Shown here: piece after piece, positions 48,522 through 57,367 of the stretch
How positions within the stretch are numbered: position 1 is the first letter of the stretch
Layout of the letters: every line of letters begins with the position of its first letter
NCBI RefSeq assembly: GCF_010093445.1
Contig: NZ_PDWW01000003.1
Location: 62,001-126,000, forward strand
Source of the DNA: Pseudoxanthomonas japonensis
GTDB taxonomy: Bacteria; Pseudomonadota; Gammaproteobacteria; Xanthomonadales; Xanthomonadaceae
Length of the DNA stretch: 64,000 bases
Direction of reading: 5' to 3'
Translations under genes and position numbers: made by a program
Notes under the pieces: model-generated
The model's input: only the letters and a program-made list of their open reading frames with translations
Told to the model about the DNA's origin: nothing
The model's database searches: none

Positions 48522-49175
48522 ATGGATTGGGTCCTAACCAGTTTCTACGCCTTCGCCACCGTCGCGGTCATCGCCGCCGGCGCGGTGATCAGCGTGCGCA
48601 ACCCGGTGCATGCCGTGCTGTGCCTCATCCTGACGTTCTTCTCGGTGGCCTGCATCTGGCTGCTGGTGGGCGCGGAGTTCCTGGGCGTGGCGCTCATCCT
48701 CGTCTACGTGGGCGCGGTGATGGTGCTGTTCCTGTTCGTGGTGATGATGCTCGACATCGACGTCACCGCCATGCGCGAAGGCTGGGTCAAGTTCCTGCCG
48801 GTCGGCCTGCTGGTGGCCATCGTCATGCTGGCGCAGATGCTGGTGCTGATCGGCATCAAGGCGAAGATGGCGGTGCCGTTCCAGGACAACGCCGCGTCCG
48901 CCGCGGCGGACGTCTCCAACACGGCCTGGCTGGCGCGCACGCTGTTCACCGAGTTCCTGCTGCCGTTCGAGTTCGCCGCCGTCATCCTCACCGTCGCCGT
49001 CGTGGCCGCCGTGATGCTGACGCTGCGCAAGCGCACCGGCATCAAGACGCAAGACCCGGGCGAGCAGTCGCGGGTCAAGGCGCGCGACCGCATCCGCATG
49101 GTGTCGATGCCGGCCGAGAAGCTGGTGCGCGAGACGCCGGCCAGCGCGCCGGTGGAAGGGGAGGGCAAGGCATGA
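48522..49175 (+). CDS. nuoJ: NADH-quinone oxidoreductase subunit J
   Basis: A 217-residue membrane subunit with five helices. The [20 protein letters not shown] segment holds the conserved helix with its pi-bulge, important for coupling. The C-terminal tail after ~170 is polar and variable. It overlaps nuoK by 4 bp. Confidence 0.96.
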   Translation: MDWVLTSFYAFATVAVIAAGAVISVRNPVHAVLCLILTFFSVACIWLLVGAEFLGVALILVYVGAVMVLFLFVVMMLDIDVTAMREGWVKFLPVGLLVAIVMLAQMLVLIGIKAKMAVPFQDNAASAAADVSNTAWLARTLFTEFLLPFEFAAVILTVAVVAAVMLTLRKRTGIKTQDPGEQSRVKARDRIRMVSMPAEKLVRETPASAPVEGEGKA

Positions 49176-49477
49176 TTTCCGTAGGCCACCTGCTGGCGCT
49201 CGGCGCCGTGCTGTTCTGCATCAGCCTGGCGGGCATCTTCCTCAACCGGAAGAACGTCATCGTGCTGCTGATGTCGATCGAACTGATGCTGCTGTCGGTG
49301 AACATCAACTTCGTCGCGTTCTCGCGCGAACTGGGCGATGCGGCCGGCCAGATCTTCGTCTTCTTCATCCTGACCGTGGCCGCGGCCGAGGCCGCCATCG
49401 GCCTGGCGATCCTGGTCACCCTGTTCCGCACCCGGCGCACGATCAACGTGGCCGACGTCGATACGCTCAAAGGCTGA
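49172..49477 (+). CDS. nuoK: NADH-quinone oxidoreductase subunit K
   Basis: A 101-residue, three-helix membrane subunit homologous to MrpC. Key acidic residues for proton transfer are in [20 protein letters not shown] (Glu36 region) and [17 protein letters not shown]. Length is exactly typical. It starts in the nuoJ stop codon (ATGA). Confidence 0.98.
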   Translation: MISVGHLLALGAVLFCISLAGIFLNRKNVIVLLMSIELMLLSVNINFVAFSRELGDAAGQIFVFFILTVAAAEAAIGLAILVTLFRTRRTINVADVDTLKG

Positions 49478-49484
49478 TGCACCG

Positions 49485-51716
49485 ATGACCGGTATGGAAG
49501 TCCTCCTCTCCAAGAACGTGCTGCTGGCCATCGTGCTGGCGCCGCTGCTGGGCAGCATCATCGCCGGCCTGTTCGGCCGCTTTGTCGGTCGCGCCGGCGC
49601 CCACACGGCGACGATCCTGGGCGTGGCGACCAGCTGCGCGCTGTCGTGCTGGGTGCTGTACCAGCTGGTGGCCGTGGGTGCATCGCCGTTCAACGAGAAC
49701 CTGTACACCTTCTTCGAAGTGGGCAGTATCAGCGGCCACGTCGGTTTCATGATCGACAAGCTGACGGCGATGATGATGGTCGTGGTGACCTTCGTGTCGC
49801 TGCTGGTCCACCTGTACACCATCGGCTACATGGCCGAGGATCCGGGTTACCAGCGCTTCTTCAGCTACATCTCGCTGTTCACCTTCAGCATGCTGATGCT
49901 GGTGATGAGCAACAACTTCCTGCAGCTGTTCTTCGGCTGGGAAGCGGTGGGCCTGGTCTCGTACCTGCTGATCGGTTTCTGGTTCAAGCGCCCCACGGCG
50001 ATCTTCGCCAACATGAAGGCGTTCCTGGTCAACCGCGTGGGCGATTTCGGCTTCCTGCTCGGCATCGGCTGCGTGCTGCTGATGTTTGGCACGCTGGACT
50101 ACGCCACCGTGTTCGCCAATGCCTCGCTGTTGGCGGGCAAGGCCATCCCGGTCTGGTCGGGCGCGGTCACCCTGTTCGGCAGCACCTTCCAGGTGCTCGA
50201 CGAGCCGATGATCTGGTCGATGGCCACGTTGACCTGCATCTGCCTGTTCATCGGTGCGATGGGCAAGTCGGCGCAGGTGCCGCTGCACGTGTGGCTGCCG
50301 GACTCGATGGAAGGTCCCACGCCCATCTCGGCCCTGATCCACGCCGCGACCATGGTGACGGCCGGCATCTTCATGGTGGCGCGCATGTCGCCGCTGTTCG
50401 AGCTGTCGCAGACCGCGCTGGATTTCGTGCTGTTCATCGGCGCGACCACCGCGCTGTTCACCGGCCTGATCGGCATCGTGCAGAACGACATCAAGCGCGT
50501 GGTCGCGTACTCCACGCTGTCCCAGCTGGGCTACATGACAGTGGCGCTGGGCGTGTCGGCGTACTCGGCGGCCGTGTTCCACCTGATGACGCATGCGTTC
50601 TTCAAGGCGCTGCTGTTCCTGGCAGCCGGCTCGGTCATCATCGGCATGCACCACGAGCAGGACATGCGGAAGATGGGTGGCCTGCGCAAGTACATGCCGA
50701 TCACCTGGATCACCAGCCTGATCGGCACGCTGGCGCTGGTCGGCACGCCGTTCTTCTCGGGCTTCTACTCGAAGGACACCATCATCGAGGCCGCCAAGCA
50801 CCACCAGCACGTCGCGCACGAGGTGGGCAGGGAAGTTGGCGAGATGGGCGTGATGGCGGCGCAGAACATCCAGGGGCCGAGCGAGTGGATCGCCACCTAC
50901 GGTTACTGGGCGGTGTTGCTCGGCGTATTCGTCACCAGTTTCTACAGCTTCCGCCTGTTGTACCTGACGTTCCACGGCAAGGAGCGCTTCCGCGACGCCC
51001 ATGCCGACGATCATGGTCACGGCCATGACGCGCACCATGATGCGGCGCATGACGACCACGGGCATCACGGCGCGCATGTGCCGCACGAGTCGCCGTGGGT
51101 GGTGACGGTGCCGCTGGTGCTGCTCGCCATACCATCGATCTTCATCGGCTTCTTCACCATCGGCCCGATGCTGTTCGGTACGGACTGGAGGGGACACCAC
51201 GAGGCGACGCCGTTCTTCCTGGGCGCGATCGATTTCCTGCGTGTCGACCCGAGTGTGGCGCTGTCGCCTCGCGATACCGTGATGGCGTTGAAGGAGGAGT
51301 TCTGGCACGGGCCGGTCGGCTATGCGATCCACGGCATGCAGATGCCGCCGTTCTGGCTGGCGCTGGGCGGTTTCCTGCTGGCCACGTTCCTGTATCTGTT
51401 CAAGCCGGAGCTGCCGGGCAAGATGCGTCGCAGCACCGTCGGCGCCTTCCTGACCAACATCCTGGACAAGAAGTACTGGGCCGACCATCTGTGGATCAAC
51501 GGGTTTGCCGGCGGCGGCGTAAAGCTGGGCAAGGCCTCGCGCGCCTTCGACACGTACGTGATCGACGGCGCGGCGGTGAACGGCACGGCGAAGCTGGTCG
51601 ACCTGGGCGCGCAGCTGCTGCGCAAGACCCAGTCCGGTTACCTGTACCACTACGCGTTCGCGATGATCGTCGGCCTGATCCTGCTGCTGGGCGTCGTCAT
51701 CAAGTTTTGGCAGTAG
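49485..51716 (+). CDS. nuoL: NADH-quinone oxidoreductase subunit L (with His-rich loop)
   Basis: A 743-residue distal proton-pump subunit of Mrp type, with about 16 helices and the long lateral helix near the C-terminus. LFFGWEAVGLVSYLLIGFW and GKSAQVPLHVWLPDSMEGPT are family motifs. An unusual segment at ~506-534 has 12 histidines in 29 residues (HADDHGHGHDAHH..), placed in a loop before the C-terminal helices. A second ATG 9 bp in could also start the protein. The stop is TAG. Confidence 0.97.
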   Translation: MTGMEVLLSKNVLLAIVLAPLLGSIIAGLFGRFVGRAGAHTATILGVATSCALSCWVLYQLVAVGASPFNENLYTFFEVGSISGHVGFMIDKLTAMMMVVVTFVSLLVHLYTIGYMAEDPGYQRFFSYISLFTFSMLMLVMSNNFLQLFFGWEAVGLVSYLLIGFWFKRPTAIFANMKAFLVNRVGDFGFLLGIGCVLLMFGTLDYATVFANASLLAGKAIPVWSGAVTLFGSTFQVLDEPMIWSMATLTCICLFIGAMGKSAQVPLHVWLPDSMEGPTPISALIHAATMVTAGIFMVARMSPLFELSQTALDFVLFIGATTALFTGLIGIVQNDIKRVVAYSTLSQLGYMTVALGVSAYSAAVFHLMTHAFFKALLFLAAGSVIIGMHHEQDMRKMGGLRKYMPITWITSLIGTLALVGTPFFSGFYSKDTIIEAAKHHQHVAHEVGREVGEMGVMAAQNIQGPSEWIATYGYWAVLLGVFVTSFYSFRLLYLTFHGKERFRDAHADDHGHGHDAHHDAAHDDHGHHGAHVPHESPWVVTVPLVLLAIPSIFIGFFTIGPMLFGTDWRGHHEATPFFLGAIDFLRVDPSVALSPRDTVMALKEEFWHGPVGYAIHGMQMPPFWLALGGFLLATFLYLFKPELPGKMRRSTVGAFLTNILDKKYWADHLWINGFAGGGVKLGKASRAFDTYVIDGAAVNGTAKLVDLGAQLLRKTQSGYLYHYAFAMIVGLILLLGVVIKFWQ

Positions 51717-51774
51717 CGACCTGACGCCGCCCCGTGCGGAGCGTCCTGGCGAAGAACTCAACGGATAACACAAC

Positions 51775-53286
51775 GTGTCGAACTGGCCCCTGCTTAGTGT
51801 TCTGATCTGGCTGCCCATCCTGGGTGGCGCGCTGGTGCTCGCCGTGGGCAACGCCCGCGCCGACGCGGCCCGCTGGCTGGGCCTGGCGGTCGCCGTGCTG
51901 ACGTTCGTCTTCAGCATCGGCCTGCTGACCGGCTTCGACTACGCGAATCCGGGTCTCCAGTTCGTCGAAACCCGCGCCTGGATCCCGAGCTTCGACATCC
52001 ACTACAACCTGGGCGCGGACGGCATCGCGGTGGCGCTGCTGCTGCTCAACACGCTGATCACCGTGCTGACGCTGGCCGGCGCGTGGGGTTCGGTGAACAA
52101 GCGCGTGGCGCAGTACGTGGCCGCGTTCCTGATCCTGGAAGGCCTGACCAACGGCATCTTCGCCGCCAGCGATGCGGTGCTGTTCTACGTGTTCTTCGAG
52201 GCGATGCTGATCCCGATGTTCCTGATCATCGGTGTCTGGGGCGGTCCGCGTCGCATCTATGCCTCGCTGAAGTTCTTCCTGTACACGTTCCTCGGCTCGG
52301 TGCTGATGCTGGTCGGCCTGGTGTACCTGTACATCAAGGGCGGCAGCTTCCAGCTGGCCGACCTGTACACGCTGCCGTTGAACGCCAAGGAACAGACCTG
52401 GCTGTTCTTCGCGTTCCTGATCGCCTTCGCGGTCAAGATCCCGATGTTCCCGGTGCACACCTGGCTGCCGGATGCGCACGTCGAGGCGCCGACCGCTGGC
52501 TCGGTGATCCTGGCCGCGATCGCGTTGAAGATCGGCGGCTACGGCCTGCTGCGCTTCAGCCTGCCGATCGTGCCGGACGCCGGCCACGAGTGGGCCATGT
52601 TCGTCATCGTGCTGTCGCTGATCGCCGTGGTCTACGTGGGCCTGGTGGCGCTGGTGCAGGACGACATGAAGAAGCTGATCGCCTATTCGTCGGTCTCGCA
52701 CATGGGCTTCGTCACGCTGGGCATCTTCATCGCCTTCAGCCTGGTGCGTGATTACGGCAACCTGGATGGTGCGCGCCTCGGCCTGCAGGGCGCGATGGTG
52801 CAGATGATCAGCCACGGCTTCATCTCGGGCGCGATGTTCACCTGCGTCGGCGTGCTCTACGACCGCATGCACACCCGCATGATCAAGGACTACGGCGGCG
52901 TCATCAACACGATGCCGTGGTTCGGCGCCTTCTTCATCCTGTTCGGCATGGCCAACTCCGGCCTGCCGGGCACCAGCGGTTTCGTCGGCGAGTTCATGGT
53001 CATCCTGGCCAGTTTCCAGCAGCATCCGCTGATCGCCTTCTTCGCCGCGACCACGCTGGTGATCGGCGCGGCCTACACGCTGTGGCTGGTCAAGCGCGTG
53101 ATCCTCGGCGACGTGGCCAACGCGCACGTGGCCGAGCTGCAGGACGTGTCCTTGCGCGAAGCGGTGGTGCTCGGCGGCTTCGCCGTGTGCGTGCTGGCGC
53201 TGGGCGTGTATCCCAAGCCGCTGACCGACCTGATGGAACCGTCGATCGCGCAACTGGCGATGCAGCTCGCCAACAGCAAGCTGTAA
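51775..53286 (+). CDS. nuoM: NADH-quinone oxidoreductase subunit M
   Basis: A 503-residue Mrp-type antiporter-like proton-pump subunit with about 14 helices. FFEAMLIPMFLIIGVWGG contains the key Glu, and FPVHTWLPDAHVEAPTAGSV and LIAYSSVSHMGFV are signatures. A GTG start at 51775 follows a 58-bp gap after nuoL, the largest spacing in the later part of the operon. Confidence 0.97.
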   Translation: MSNWPLLSVLIWLPILGGALVLAVGNARADAARWLGLAVAVLTFVFSIGLLTGFDYANPGLQFVETRAWIPSFDIHYNLGADGIAVALLLLNTLITVLTLAGAWGSVNKRVAQYVAAFLILEGLTNGIFAASDAVLFYVFFEAMLIPMFLIIGVWGGPRRIYASLKFFLYTFLGSVLMLVGLVYLYIKGGSFQLADLYTLPLNAKEQTWLFFAFLIAFAVKIPMFPVHTWLPDAHVEAPTAGSVILAAIALKIGGYGLLRFSLPIVPDAGHEWAMFVIVLSLIAVVYVGLVALVQDDMKKLIAYSSVSHMGFVTLGIFIAFSLVRDYGNLDGARLGLQGAMVQMISHGFISGAMFTCVGVLYDRMHTRMIKDYGGVINTMPWFGAFFILFGMANSGLPGTSGFVGEFMVILASFQQHPLIAFFAATTLVIGAAYTLWLVKRVILGDVANAHVAELQDVSLREAVVLGGFAVCVLALGVYPKPLTDLMEPSIAQLAMQLANSKL

Positions 53287-53295
53287 GGAAGAACC

Positions 53296-54759
53296 ATGAC
53301 GACGCCGATGCCCATCTCCGCCGCCGACCTGCAGCCGCTGCTGCCCGAACTGACCCTGATCGGGGGCGCGTTCGCGCTGCTGATGCTGGACCTGTTCCTC
53401 GACAATTCCCGCCGCTTCATCACCCACGGCATCGCGCTGGTCGTCATGGCCGCCGTCGTGTGGATGCTGGCAACGGGCGTGGGCGGGCAGGGCGCCGTGT
53501 TCAGCGGCATGTTCGTGCGCGACACGCTGGCCGATGTCAGCAAGGTCGTGATCGTCGCGGTCAGCGCGCTGTCGCTGGTCTACGGCTGGCCGTACCTGCG
53601 CGAGCGCAACCTGTATCCGGGCGAGGCGCCGGTGCTGGTCATGTTCGCCACCGCCGGCATGATGATGATGGTGTCGGCCGGCAGCCTGGTGATGGTCTAC
53701 CTGGGCCTGGAACTGCTGGCGCTGTGCTCGTACGCGCTGGTCGCGCTGAACCGCGACGATGGGCTGGCGACCGAGGCGGCGATGAAGTACATCGTGCTTG
53801 GCTCGCTCGCGTCGGGCCTGCTGCTCTACGGCATGTCGCTGGTGTACGGCGCGACCGGCTCGCTGCACCTGCCGGCGATCTTCGATGCCGCCGGTGCGGC
53901 ACTGGGCGGCAGCAGCGATGCCCGCATGCTGCTGCTGACGGGCGTGGTGTTCATGGTGGCAGGCGTCGCCTTCAAGCTGGGTGCGGCGCCGTTCCACATG
54001 TGGCTGCCGGACGTCTACCACGGCGCCCCGACGCCCGTGACGCTGTTCATCAGTGCGGCACCGAAACTGGCTGCCTTCGGCATGGCGTTCCGTCTGCTGC
54101 AGGACGGCCTGGGCCCGGCCGCGGCGCAATGGCAGTGGCTGCTGGCCGGCCTGGCTGCCGCGTCGCTGGTGATCGGAAACGTCATCGCCATCGCCCAGAC
54201 CAACCTCAAGCGCATGCTGGCGTACTCGACCGTCTCGCATGTCGGCTTCCTGCTGGTCGGCTTCGCCGGCGGCGGTGAAGTGGGCTACTCGGCGGCGCTG
54301 TTCTATGCGATCAGTTACGCGATCATGTCCGCGGCAGCGTTCGGCGCGATCATTGTGCTGTCGCGGCAGGGGTTCGAAGCCGACAGGATCGACGACTTCA
54401 AGGGCCTGAACGCGCGCAATCCCTGGCAGGCCGGCCTGGTGCTGTGCGTGATGGCGTCGCTGGCCGGTGTGCCGCCGTTCCTGGGCTTCTGGGCCAAGCT
54501 GGTCGTGCTGGGCGCGGCGGTCAATGGCGGTTTCCTGTGGCTGGCCATCGTCGGCGTGCTGTGCGCGGTGATTGGCGCGTTCTACTACCTGCGCGTCATC
54601 AAGGTGATGTACTTCGACGAGCCGGTGGGCGAAGTCCCGCCGCCGCGCGCCGACCGCGTGGTGCCGATGGTGTTCGGCGTCAATGCGCTGGCCCTGCTGG
54701 CGCTGGGCATCGCCTGGAACCCGATCATGGCGTGGTGCAAGCTCGCTTTCGCGGGCTGA
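53296..54759 (+). CDS. nuoN: NADH-quinone oxidoreductase subunit N
   Basis: A 487-residue Mrp-type antiporter-like subunit, the last gene of the operon. The YLGLELLALCSYALVALNRDD loop, FHMWLPDVYHGAPTPVTLF and MLAYSTVSHVGF are conserved. No terminator hairpin is obvious right after its stop codon. The next feature is the tRNA-fMet promoter about 90 bp later. Confidence 0.97.
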   Translation: MTTPMPISAADLQPLLPELTLIGGAFALLMLDLFLDNSRRFITHGIALVVMAAVVWMLATGVGGQGAVFSGMFVRDTLADVSKVVIVAVSALSLVYGWPYLRERNLYPGEAPVLVMFATAGMMMMVSAGSLVMVYLGLELLALCSYALVALNRDDGLATEAAMKYIVLGSLASGLLLYGMSLVYGATGSLHLPAIFDAAGAALGGSSDARMLLLTGVVFMVAGVAFKLGAAPFHMWLPDVYHGAPTPVTLFISAAPKLAAFGMAFRLLQDGLGPAAAQWQWLLAGLAAASLVIGNVIAIAQTNLKRMLAYSTVSHVGFLLVGFAGGGEVGYSAALFYAISYAIMSAAAFGAIIVLSRQGFEADRIDDFKGLNARNPWQAGLVLCVMASLAGVPPFLGFWAKLVVLGAAVNGGFLWLAIVGVLCAVIGAFYYLRVIKVMYFDEPVGEVPPPRADRVVPMVFGVNALALLALGIAWNPIMAWCKLAFAG

Positions 54760-54847
54760 GGGCTGGATCAGTCCCGGATGTTCCGTCGGCGAGGGACCGC
54801 CGGCACGCGTGATGAACGCGATGTTTCAAGTTGGTGCATGACAAGGC

Positions 54848-54876
54848 TTGCAATGCACCGGCGTATTCATCATAAT
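54848..54876 (+). promoter_or_regulatory. Promoter of tRNA-fMet / nusA operon
   Basis: TTGCAA (54848-54853) and CATAAT (54871-54876) are separated by 17 bp; the predicted start lies a few bases before the tRNA. This is one of the best -35/-10 pairs in the window. Confidence 0.65.
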
Positions 54877-54887
54877 TTCGCTTCTGC

Positions 54888-54964
54888 TGCGGGGTGGAGC
54901 AGTCTGGCAGCTCGTCGGGCTCATAACCCGAAGGTCGCAGGTTCAAATCCTGCCCCCGCTACCA
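54888..54964 (+). tRNA. Initiator tRNA-fMet (anticodon CAT)
   Basis: A 77-nt tRNA with encoded CCA. The anticodon stem has the three G-C pairs unique to initiators (GGG..CCC around CTCATAA). Base 1 (T) and base 72 (T) do not pair, another initiator trait, though the usual mismatch is C-A. The D-stem A11-T24 pair is present. Its place before rimP-nusA-infB corresponds to E. coli metY. Confidence 0.95.
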
Positions 54965-55059
54965 TGTTTATCCGAGGTCGCCGATACCGGCGACCGACGA
55001 AAAGCCTGGGCACGCAACGACGCATGTTCCCGTCGTTGCACCGACATCCAGCGTATCGG

Positions 55060-55091
55060 ACAAGGGGCCCATCGGGCCCCTTGTTTGTTTC
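55060..55091 (+). terminator. Terminator/attenuator between tRNA-fMet and rimP
   Basis: A perfect 10-bp stem CAAGGGGCCC/GGGCCCCTTG with loop ATC is followed by TTTGTTT. A smaller hairpin (CAACGACG...CGTCGTTG) precedes it. It would end most tRNA transcripts, and read-through gives the rimP-nusA mRNA. In E. coli, NusA controls its own operon at a comparable site; the same control here is inferred. Confidence 0.8.
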
Positions 55092-55129
55092 AGCGACATG
55101 CAGAACCACGAACCATCGGCAGCGAATCC

Positions 55130-55744
55130 GTGAGCGACAAGGCCAACGACATCGCCAACCTGCTGGCACCCACCGTCCAGGCACTGGGCGTTGAGTTGCT
55201 CGGCATCGAATACCTGCCGGCACCCGGCGGCGCGACCGTGCGCCTGTACATCGACGTGCGGGAGGCCGAGCGCGCCACGCGCCACGTCAACATCGAAGAC
55301 TGCGAAGCAGTCAGCCGTGAAGTGTCGGCGCAGTTGGACGTCGAGGACCCGATCTCCGGCAATTACACGCTGGAAGTGTCCTCGCCGGGCGTGGACCGCC
55401 CGCTGTTCCAACTGGCGCACTACGCGCGCTTCGTCGGCGAGTCGGCCAAGGTCGTGCTGAAGCTGCCGCAGGACCGTCGTCGCCGCCTGCAGGGCACGAT
55501 CAGCCGTATCGAAGGCGACAACATCGTCTTCACCGTGGACGACGCCGAGATGACGGTGGCGTTCGACAATATCGACAAGGGACGACTGGTCCCGGACTGG
55601 GCCGCCCTCGGCCTGGCGCCAGAGAAACCCGGTGGTGGCCGCAAGGCCGGCGCCAAGAAGGCAGCGGACGCCAAGCGCACCCCTGCCAAACAAGCCAAGA
55701 AAAAACCCAACCAACCGGCGGCCCGCAAGCCGCGCGCGGAGTGA
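55130..55744 (+). CDS. rimP: Ribosome maturation factor RimP, with basic tail
   Basis: A 204-residue protein for 30S subunit maturation. The conserved N-terminal domain ([15 protein letters not shown]) and the motif [13 protein letters not shown] are clear. The C-terminal SH3-like domain ends near GRLVPDW, after which an additional ~37 residues rich in Lys, Ala and Pro (168-204) follow; E. coli RimP (about 150) lacks them. The GTG start at 55130 has a weak ribosome binding site. It ends 4 bp before nusA. Confidence 0.95.
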   Translation: MSDKANDIANLLAPTVQALGVELLGIEYLPAPGGATVRLYIDVREAERATRHVNIEDCEAVSREVSAQLDVEDPISGNYTLEVSSPGVDRPLFQLAHYARFVGESAKVVLKLPQDRRRRLQGTISRIEGDNIVFTVDDAEMTVAFDNIDKGRLVPDWAALGLAPEKPGGGRKAGAKKAADAKRTPAKQAKKKPNQPAARKPRAE

Positions 55745-55748
55745 TCGA

Positions 55749-57260
55749 ATGAGTAAGGAACTGTTGCTGGTCGTGGATGCGGTGGCCAACGAGAAGGGCG
55801 TGCCGCGCGAAGTCATCTTCGATGCCATCGAAGCCGCCCTGGCGTCCGCCGCCAAGAAGCGCTACCTGGACCAGGACGTGCAGGTGCGCGTCACCATCGA
55901 CCACAAGGATGGCAGCTACGAGACGTTCCGCCGCTGGGAAGTGGTGGCCGACGACGTGGTGATGGAGTCGCCCGACCGCCAGATCCGCCTGATGGATGCC
56001 GAGGACGAAGCGGAAGGCGCCGAAGTGGGCGACTGGATCGAAGAGAAGATCGAGAACCCCGATTTCGGCCGCATTGCCGCGCAGGCCGCCAAGCAGGTCA
56101 TCGTGCAGCGCGTCCGCGAGGCCGAGCGCGCGCAGGTGGTCGACGCCTGGAAGGACCGCGTGGGCGAACTGGTCACCGGCGTGGTCAAGCGTGCCGAGCG
56201 CGGCAACATCTACGTGGACCTGGGCGGCAACGCCGAGGCCTTCATCCCGAAGGACAAGGGCATTCCGCGCGACGTGCTGCGCGCCGGCGACCGCGTCCGC
56301 GGCTATCTGTTCGACGTGCGCTACGAACCGCGTGGCCCGCAGCTGTTCATCAGCCGCGCCGCCCCGGAATTCATGATCGAGCTGTTCAAGCTGGAAGTGC
56401 CGGAAGTGGGCCAGGGCCTGGTCGAGATCAAGGCCTGCGCACGCGATCCGGGCGACCGCGCCAAGATCGCGGTGCTGGCGCACGACACCCGCACCGACCC
56501 CATCGGCGCCTGCATCGGCATGCGCGGTTCGCGCGTGCAGGCCGTGAGCAACGAGCTCAACGGCGAGCGCGTGGACATCGTGCTGTGGAACGACAACCCG
56601 GCCACCTTCGTCATCAACGCGATGGCGCCGGCGGAAGTGCAGTCGATCATCGTCGATGAAGAGAAGCACTCCATGGACCTGGCCGTGGCGGAAGACCGCC
56701 TGGCGCAGGCGATCGGCAAGGGCGGCCAGAACGTGCGCCTGGCCAGCCGCCTGACCGGCTGGCAGCTCAACGTCATGACCGCCGACCAGGTGCAGGCCAA
56801 GAGCGAGGCCGAACAGGCCGTCGCCCGCCAGCTGTTCATGGACAAGCTGGAAGTGGACGAGGAAATCGCTGCCATCCTGGTCGCCGAGGGCTTCAGCACG
56901 GTCGAGGAAATCGCCTATGTCCCGGTCGGCGAACTGCTGGCCGTCGAGGGCTTCGACGAGGACATCGTCGAGGAGCTGCGCTCGCGCGCCCGCGACGCCC
57001 TGCTGAACGAGGCGCTGGCCGAGGAAGAGGGCCTGGAAGACGACCACCCGGCCGAGGACCTGCTGGCGCTGGAAGGCATGGACGAGGAAACCGCGTTCGC
57101 GCTGGCCTCGCACGGCGTCCGCACCAGCGAGGACCTGTCCGACCTGGCCGCCGACGAAGTGGTCGAGTTCGGCATCGAGGGCCTGGACGAGGGTCGTGCC
57201 GCGGCGCTGATCCTGGCCGCCCGCGCCGAGGAGATCGCTCGTCTGGAACGCGGCGCATGA
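55749..57260 (+). CDS. nusA: Transcription termination/antitermination factor NusA
   Basis: A 503-residue RNA polymerase-binding protein. The N-terminal domain begins MSKELLLVVDAVANEKGV; the S1 domain follows (~135-200, GVVKRAERGNIYVDLGGNAEAF), then KH1/KH2 (IGACIGMRGSRVQAV and IGKGGQNVRLASRLTGW), then two acidic repeats (~365-500) containing helix-hairpin-helix units (GFSTVEEIAYVP and GVRTSEDLSDLA). It acts in pausing, termination, and rRNA antitermination. Confidence 0.98.
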   Translation: MSKELLLVVDAVANEKGVPREVIFDAIEAALASAAKKRYLDQDVQVRVTIDHKDGSYETFRRWEVVADDVVMESPDRQIRLMDAEDEAEGAEVGDWIEEKIENPDFGRIAAQAAKQVIVQRVREAERAQVVDAWKDRVGELVTGVVKRAERGNIYVDLGGNAEAFIPKDKGIPRDVLRAGDRVRGYLFDVRYEPRGPQLFISRAAPEFMIELFKLEVPEVGQGLVEIKACARDPGDRAKIAVLAHDTRTDPIGACIGMRGSRVQAVSNELNGERVDIVLWNDNPATFVINAMAPAEVQSIIVDEEKHSMDLAVAEDRLAQAIGKGGQNVRLASRLTGWQLNVMTADQVQAKSEAEQAVARQLFMDKLEVDEEIAAILVAEGFSTVEEIAYVPVGELLAVEGFDEDIVEELRSRARDALLNEALAEEEGLEDDHPAEDLLALEGMDEETAFALASHGVRTSEDLSDLAADEVVEFGIEGLDEGRAAALILAARAEEIARLERGA

Positions 57261-57367
57261 GCCGTCCATGAACACCGCCCTGGTGTCCGCAGGGCTTAGA
57301 ATTCCCCCCTTCCAACAGGGTTGCCCCTCCACCGCCGGGGGGGCGAAACACAAAACCTAGGATCCGA

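Noticed and set aside
49467-54240. Two long minus-strand open frames opposite nuoL, nuoM and nuoN
   Set aside because: They mirror hydrophobic codon patterns of membrane subunits; translations are His/Arg/Gln-rich with no domain.
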